Shown one piece after another: positions 58,486 to 64,000 of a stretch of DNA of 64,000 nt. Position 1 is the first letter of the stretch. The number at the start of each line of letters is the position of its first letter. The notes under the pieces are model-generated. The model saw only the letters and a program-made list of their open reading frames with translations, ran no database searches and had not been told where the DNA came from. The stretch spans positions 19,840,078 to 19,904,077 of the forward strand of contig OY829537.1 of NCBI GenBank assembly GCA_963691705.1, read 5' to 3'. Origin of the DNA: Viola odorata. Lineage: Eukaryota; Streptophyta; Magnoliopsida; Malpighiales; Violaceae. A program made the translations under genes and the position numbers.

Positions 58486-59441
58486 TTTGCTAACCTGTCC
58501 ACTTTAAGGGCAGGTTAGCATTGTGTCCATTTTTATTGGACATAAATTACCCTTACTTTACATTAATTTCATTAAAACACATGGGGATAAATATGGTAGT
58601 TTTAATTATTTCTCTATCCTTCTAATTAACACCACATTAATTAATTGATTTTATCTTTACTCTTCTCTCTCTCCGATCTCCTCACTTTCTTCTTTTTTCC
58701 ATTTTTTTAAATAATCAGAGTTTGAAACCAAGTCATATTCCATTAATCAACTCCAGTAAGTGTAAAAAACCCTGTTTGTTTTAAAAGACCAAACATGAAC
58801 CTTGGCTCCTATCTTCAGGCTTCAGCGGCCCTTAGTTTCGTTCCACAACCTCGTTCCATCCCTGATTCAACGCGAACAATCCACTTCTTTTCATCGGCCA
58901 TCTTTTTAATGTCATGTTCGTACACACCTTACCTGACGGTTCGATGGACTCCACATCAATCCCTTTACCGCGGTGACCATCATCTCCAATCTGTTCCAGC
59001 AATCTCTCTTCTTGTGGCTCGAGGATTTTTAACCAAATAAACACTCACGCATCAACGGATGAAAAAAGTTTTTTTTTTCAAACTGATTATTAAAAAAAAT
59101 GGAAAAAAGAAGAAGAAAGAAGAAAATGTGGAGATTAGGATGAGAATTGTCAGAACCATTCTCCTTTATTAATTTTTTTTTCAAACTCTGATTATTAAAA
59201 AAAAAATGGAAAAAGAAGAAAAAGGGAAGTTAGGAGATCGGAGATCGGAGAGAGAGAGAGGAGTAAAGATAAAATCAATTAATTAATGTAGTGTTAATTA
59301 GAAGGATAGAGAAATAATTGAAACTACCATATTTATCCCCATGTGTTTTAATAAAATTAATGTAAAGTAAGGGTAATTTATGTCCAATAAAAATGGACAC
59401 AATGCTAACCTACCCTTAAAGTGGACAGGTTAGCAAAACCC
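58482..59441. mobile_element. Foldback MULE-like element with ~250-bp inverted repeats
   Basis: The left ~250 bp (GGGTTTTGCTAACCTGTCCA...) are repeated inverted at the right end with few differences. Both ends meet TA-rich flanks, so insertion was into a TA microsatellite. Length is 960 bp. The interior (~58740-59185) holds a gene fragment on the minus strand. Long TIRs and gene capture suggest the Mutator group. The TSD cannot be scored within TA repeats. Confidence 0.8.
58745..59044 (-). pseudogene. Captured B3-domain gene fragment
   Basis: The minus strand encodes MTLKRWPMKRSGLFALNQGW and NEVVERN, then after a frameshift LKIGAKVHVWSFK. This order matches the C-terminal half of a plant B3 DNA-binding domain (RW, W, LKxGDxVxxWSF). 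Upstream, EPQEERLLEQIGDDG resembles nothing known to me. Stops and a frameshift show it is not functional. Confidence 0.5.
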
Positions 59442-60297
59442 ACATATATATACCTTATATATATATATATATATATAATATTTTAATATATAATTAATTC
59501 AATATATAATATATAAGGTACTTGTTGTAGAACCTAAAAGAAGCTAGTTTGATAATTTCTTTCACCGCGAGGGCTTTCTAATAATGAAACATTATATAAC
59601 CATTTTTTTAATAAAAAAAAATTTAAGGTTAATTTTCTTTTCTACCAATTCTAATCCACAGGACGATCCTTCCTCAAAATAACACTATGGTATTTATTTA
59701 TCTTTGAAAAAAGAGCATTGCTTCGTACTTCTTTAAATTTATGAAACGACTCTAAACTCGTGAGTTTTATTATTTTTTATATATTTTTTTACAATTTGAA
59801 TATACTTTCTTTTTGGCCTTTTAAAATAAAAACAAATAACCAAGTTTTTATTTTCTCTAAAATCAAATTTTTGTTTATTTAATAATTGTTGGACCTGCAG
59901 GCAAACGAAAAATGAAAAATCATGTTGGATTAGTATATCGTATTATTGTGTGGTATTGTTATTAAATTAGATTGATTTTTTTATATATTAATTTGATTGA
60001 AATTTGAAATTCAACCAAATTTACGGGTATCCACGGATATTCGCGGGTTATTCGCGGGTATAATTACTCTTCCTTTACCCGCTCCATATGGATGCGGGTG
60101 CGGGTATGGATTACCCGCAAATTTACGGGTGCGGGTATGGATAGTGCTTATCCGCTCCATACCCGCCCAATTGCCATCCCTAGTTGTACAAGTGTAAAAA
60201 AAGAAAAATCACACCGACTTCTTTTAATTTATCCAAAAAAAATCTTCTAAGAAACATCTCTCAATTAGTAGGAAACAACGTTTTAAGATCACTAGGT

Positions 60298-62740
60298 TAT
60301 TTGGCACATGGCATTGCACGTGCGAAATTTATTTAAAAATATTAAAATATAATATTTATGTAAAAAAATTTATTTCACACAAATATATTTTTGGTATAAT
60401 ATAAAAGTTTTAATAATGTCTCCAAAAATATGATTAACATAAATTTTTACTATGGTACTTAAACTATATTCTCGGCAGTATATTAGTATTTATTATTGAT
60501 GTTCTAATGCAGATGTCGACAGAATTTTTTTGTATTAATTTATAATTAATTAATTTTAAGCTCGTAGAATAAAAAAAAATTCAACTCAATTAAATTAATT
60601 AATTTTATAAATTAAAATTAAAATGTTTAAAATGATGTTTCATATTATTTTTATTTCAGTTCACCAAATATTGTAAATAATTATGCCACTAATGAATTTT
60701 TCTTTAAAGATTCAAACTCAATAAAAAATAAAGTTTAATATTTAATTAAAAATTATGATTTAAGTAAATGTACAAAATATTTTTCTTCATGCTTATGTAT
60801 GAAAAAAAATCACATAATTAGCTAAGGAAAAATAATTCTTTATCATTACAAATTTTACGAAATCAAACTTAAGTATTTTAATATTTTTTTTTATATATAT
60901 ATATATTTTAAAAACAATACGTTATAAAAAATATTTCATAGCTTTTTTTATTTTTTATTGAAAAATAGTTTATTGAGGCAAGATAATTTCTTGTTTATTT
61001 TACATATTTTTTTGATAGATTTTTTATTTTTTCTCTCTTATATTTCTTTCTTTCTAATACTTATTCTAATAATGGCAACACATGAAATAGAAAATAACAA
61101 CAACAACAACAATAATAATAATTTAAAAAATAGTCTAAAAATAATTGTGATCATATTTTAATAAAAGGGAGAATTCTGTTACTTTATTTGTCCGTTATTT
61201 TTTTCTTCTTTTTGTAATAATATCATATTTTGTTATCTTTTGAAAGAAAAAAATATGCTTTCTTGATTTGTAGGATTAGAATAATAATAGTAGTAATAGT
61301 TATTAGTCATGAAACTATTATTACTATTATAAATAAATAAACTTTTCTAATTTTAAAATATTTTTTGTTAGATTAGGATGATAATAACATTAGGATATTT
61401 ATGTATTTTATCTAATCCATAACTTTTGGCTTTTTTTTGCAATAACTTTTGGTTTAGAGCATGATTTCTTATTTAATTTTCTTAATTATATCAACTTCAT
61501 TAATATTCGCCACTCGCATTAAGAATCCATGAGTGAGATCTTTTGTATAGTTTTATAGAAATTTACTCTCATCCATTTGTTATTAATTGAAAAACTAATT
61601 TAACTTTAAGTTTTTAAGGACTTTAAGTTTACGATAAACATTTATTTAATTATTTTAGGTATAATGATGACTTATAAATTAGTAACTATGAATTAATCAA
61701 TTTATTTTATTGTTGTTTTTTTATATAAGACTCATGCATATTGAGTTGCACTGTTTTTTTATAGACACAGGTGGGATTCGGACTTGTGTCATTTAATTTA
61801 AAGATTTAAAAAGTTATTTATTGTAACGATATCTTATCTCAAAGTTAATTTAACTTTAACGTTCCAATCATTTTAAGTTTACAATAAATATTTATTTAAT
61901 ATATTTTATGTACCTATCACATGTTATCTTGATGACGTAGATCATGTGTTCGATACATGATATTATAATGATAACTAATAATACAACCAATTTTTTTTAT
62001 AAAAAAAAAATCTTATTACTTTACCTAACACATATTTTTTATAGTTTCAAAAATCTTTCACTTCGGACACTGTAGTTTTAAGACTTACATTAAAAACTCT
62101 ATAATATCCTAAAAACATTAATATAAACATTATAAGTGGTTAAAAAATAAAACATAAATGGTAAAATTATAAATATTAGAGGAAAATGTATAACCATAAC
62201 TATTTGATGATTAAATTATAAAATATTAATTTTTAGTATCTCTTTTTAATTATCTAACTTAATCCTTTTATATTGTTCAAACTCATTAATCAACTTTTGT
62301 TACTGAATTAATTTTAAGAAAAGTTATAAATTCTCTTTTTATTTGTCACTTATAGTTGTTTTATGGTTTTCTTAATATTAAAAATATTTTTTTCTAAAAC
62401 AATTAACCATGTAGTGCCTTCAAATTATAGTTAAATAATTAAAATAAAATACATAATATTAACCCATGTAGAAAATATTTTATGTACAATATATAATATT
62501 TCTTTCATTAAAAAAATTAATGTAAATTATTTTGATAGAATATGGATAATATTGTCAATACTTGTAAACAAACTTCTCAATTATTTCTCTAGCCTCTCTA
62601 GCCGCCGTCAGGTTGAGAGAGACTCCCCCTCCGACCAACCCACTGCTGCCGGAGTGCATAGTGTCAACACTCCTCTCGCGGTTGATGATATAACACCTGC
62701 ATACCCACTGTAGCAGGCGTGAAAAAACCTTCACTAACTT
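60298..62740. other. AT-rich intergenic region
   Basis: Very AT-rich, with poly-A/T tracts and a CAA/AAT run at 61097-61123. No coding frame, RNA gene or transposon end is recognised. Confidence 0.6.
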
Positions 62741-64000
62741 ATGGCGGAGCACAAAATTGATCCAGTCTCCTATTACGTAGAAAACTTGCCTCACCACGTG
62801 GATCATAAAGCTCTATGATATCTGATTACTCGCCGGTGGAGACTACCAAAATTTGGTAGTTTGGTTGACGTCTTCATTCCAAACCGTAGGAACAAAGATG
62901 GAAAGAGGTTTGGTTTTGTCCGTTTTGATTGGGTAGAAAATAGAATTGATATGGAACTTGCACTAGATCGTCAATTCATTGGGGCGTCGGCCATTAGGAG
63001 TAGTCTAGGTCGGCGTCGAAGGGAGATTGGGAGGTCGGGGCTGAACAGTCATGCACGGCTTCTACAGCGCAAGTCTGCTAAATCTGTACCAAAACCCCAA
63101 TTGTCTACAATTAGGGATAACAGGGAGCATTCCTTGGCTGACGTGGTGAAGGGGATCCCACGAATTCTAAATACTGAGGTTAGTACCGCAAGCAAGGAGG
63201 AAGGAGATTCTGCATCAGATGTTGTTGGGTTGGAAATTCCGGCAGAAAATGATGAATGGCTAACCAAAAGTGCGGTGGGTATTATCCGAAGGATAGAATA
63301 TATTCCGGAAATTCAAGAGCTGGTAGTGGAATCAGGGTGGATTTGCGAGACAAGAGTTATGGGTCGGGGTTTAGTGTGGCTGGAATTTGACAGGCAGATA
63401 GACCGTGAAAGGGCAATGTCGGATACTCAAAACAGGCTATTCTCTAAGGTAATGTCTTGGGAAGATGAAATTGCTAGGGGAGGCAGGTTATGCTGGGTTC
63501 AATGCGTCGGAATTCCTGTTCAGACTTGGGGATTTTCAACGTTTGAGATTGGGAATAAGATAGGGTCGCTGGTAGCTGTGGACGAGAACACCATAGAGAG
63601 GAAACGTTTGGATGTGGCAAGGTTTCTCATTTCTACAGAAAGATTAAGTATCCATGAGACTGTGCAGGTGAGTGTGGACGGTCTTATTTATGAAGTAAGT
63701 TGTCAAGAAGAACCCATGCAGGGGGCCATCTCAAATATTGACTGGATGGTGGGGGTGCACAAAGAGTTTAATGGGTTTGATGGAAACTCTGAGGCAGATG
63801 TGTACGAAGCAGAGGCAGCCATGGAGGAAGAAGATAACCATTATGAGGAGGCTAAGAGAGATAGAGCGCAAGTATCAGCGGGAATGGATAGAGAGCAACA
63901 GGGAGATCTTTCCCTTGTTACGGTGAGGCAAAAAGGTAACAAAGTAAAGAAATTGTTTGGGCAATCTGGTAGTTTGGAAACTGTGCATCCTGCTGTAGGG
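62741..64000 (+). pseudogene. LINE (L1-type) ORF1 with RRM, one nonsense codon, truncated by window
   Basis: ATG at 62741 starts MAEHKIDPVSYYVENLP. TGA at 62816-62818 interrupts at codon 26, at a position compatible with Trp (TGG to TGA). The frame is then open to base 64000. The product shows an RRM (VDVFIPNRRNKDGKRFGFVRF), a Lys/Arg-rich linker, and a DUF4283-like domain (VQCVGIPVQTWG, IGNKIGSLVAVD, RLDVARFLI) typical of ORF1 of plant L1 LINEs, the RNA-binding partner of the ORF2 reverse transcriptase. ORF2 would lie beyond the window. Confidence 0.82.

Larger units (their letters stand above)
58265..60182. mobile_element. Non-autonomous hAT-type DNA transposon
   Basis: Termini TAGGGATGACAATT and the inverse of TAGGGATGGCAATT are flanked by perfect 8-bp duplications GTTGTACA (58257-58264, 60183-60190). 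Subterminal regions are dense in GCGGGTA/TACCCGC motifs, as in many plant hAT elements. No transposase. It carries a nested foldback element. Confidence 0.92.
57370..60297. repeat. Direct duplication, copy 2, split by a hAT element
   Basis: The copy reads continuously from 57370 to 58264 and resumes at 60183-60297. The join falls exactly at the 8-bp duplication GTTGTACA that flanks the transposon, so the duplication predates the insertion. Confidence 0.85.

Overview
The window is nuclear DNA of a flowering plant, most likely a eudicot. This rests on GT-AG introns, plant-specific families (receptor-like protein, ITN1-type ankyrin protein, UGT74-type glucosyltransferase) and plant-type transposons. 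I cannot name the species. Four recognisable host genes sit at the edges of a large nested-transposon block.

Layout. 1-1506 (-): 5' part of an LRR receptor-like protein gene, cut by the window edge. 3944-6391 (+): three-exon ankyrin/PGG membrane protein. 7880-9013: non-autonomous MULE-type element with long terminal inverted repeats (TIRs). 9991-10115: Stowaway-type MITE. 10365-13622 (+): six-exon O-fucosyltransferase-family gene. 14509-43057: one plant mariner-like element (MLE) of about 5.3 kb, swollen to 28.5 kb by two LTR retrotransposons. One is a 3.2 kb non-autonomous gypsy-type element at 18806-22034 (target-site duplication, TSD, CTCTC). The other is a 20 kb Tat/Ogre-type giant Ty3/gypsy element at 22664-42696 (TSD TAATC). 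43158-44935: broken, intron-containing BiP/HSP70 pseudogene. 44935-53000: fragments of copia, LINE, Tat and Athila-like elements. 53993-55508 (-): two-exon UGT74-type glucosyltransferase. 55919-60297: a direct duplication whose second copy carries a hAT element (8-bp TSD), which in turn carries a foldback MULE-like element holding a B3-domain gene fragment. 62741-64000 (+): start of a LINE ORF1 with an RRM.

The most unusual object is the MLE. Besides a DD39D transposase (minus strand, one nonsense codon) it appears to carry accessory reading frames between the transposase 3' end and the left TIR. One is an acidic protein with three FDLNxLP (EAR-type, DLNxxP) motifs. The others are a divergently transcribed pair of paralogous ~120-residue proteins (both start M-x-x-REAE and end K-x-P-x-IPK), each with its own TATA box. 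The transposase N-terminus also holds a DLNxxP motif. A mariner with candidate co-repressor-recruiting and helical accessory proteins is not something I recognise.

The giant element has the full Ogre layout: an ORF1 before gag, a gag-pro frame joined to RT by a predicted 150-bp intron that restores frame exactly, dual RNase H, a DD35E integrase, and a hypervariable 3' region with tandem arrays. It carries six premature stops, all explicable as C:G to T:A transitions, so it is recent but probably silenced.
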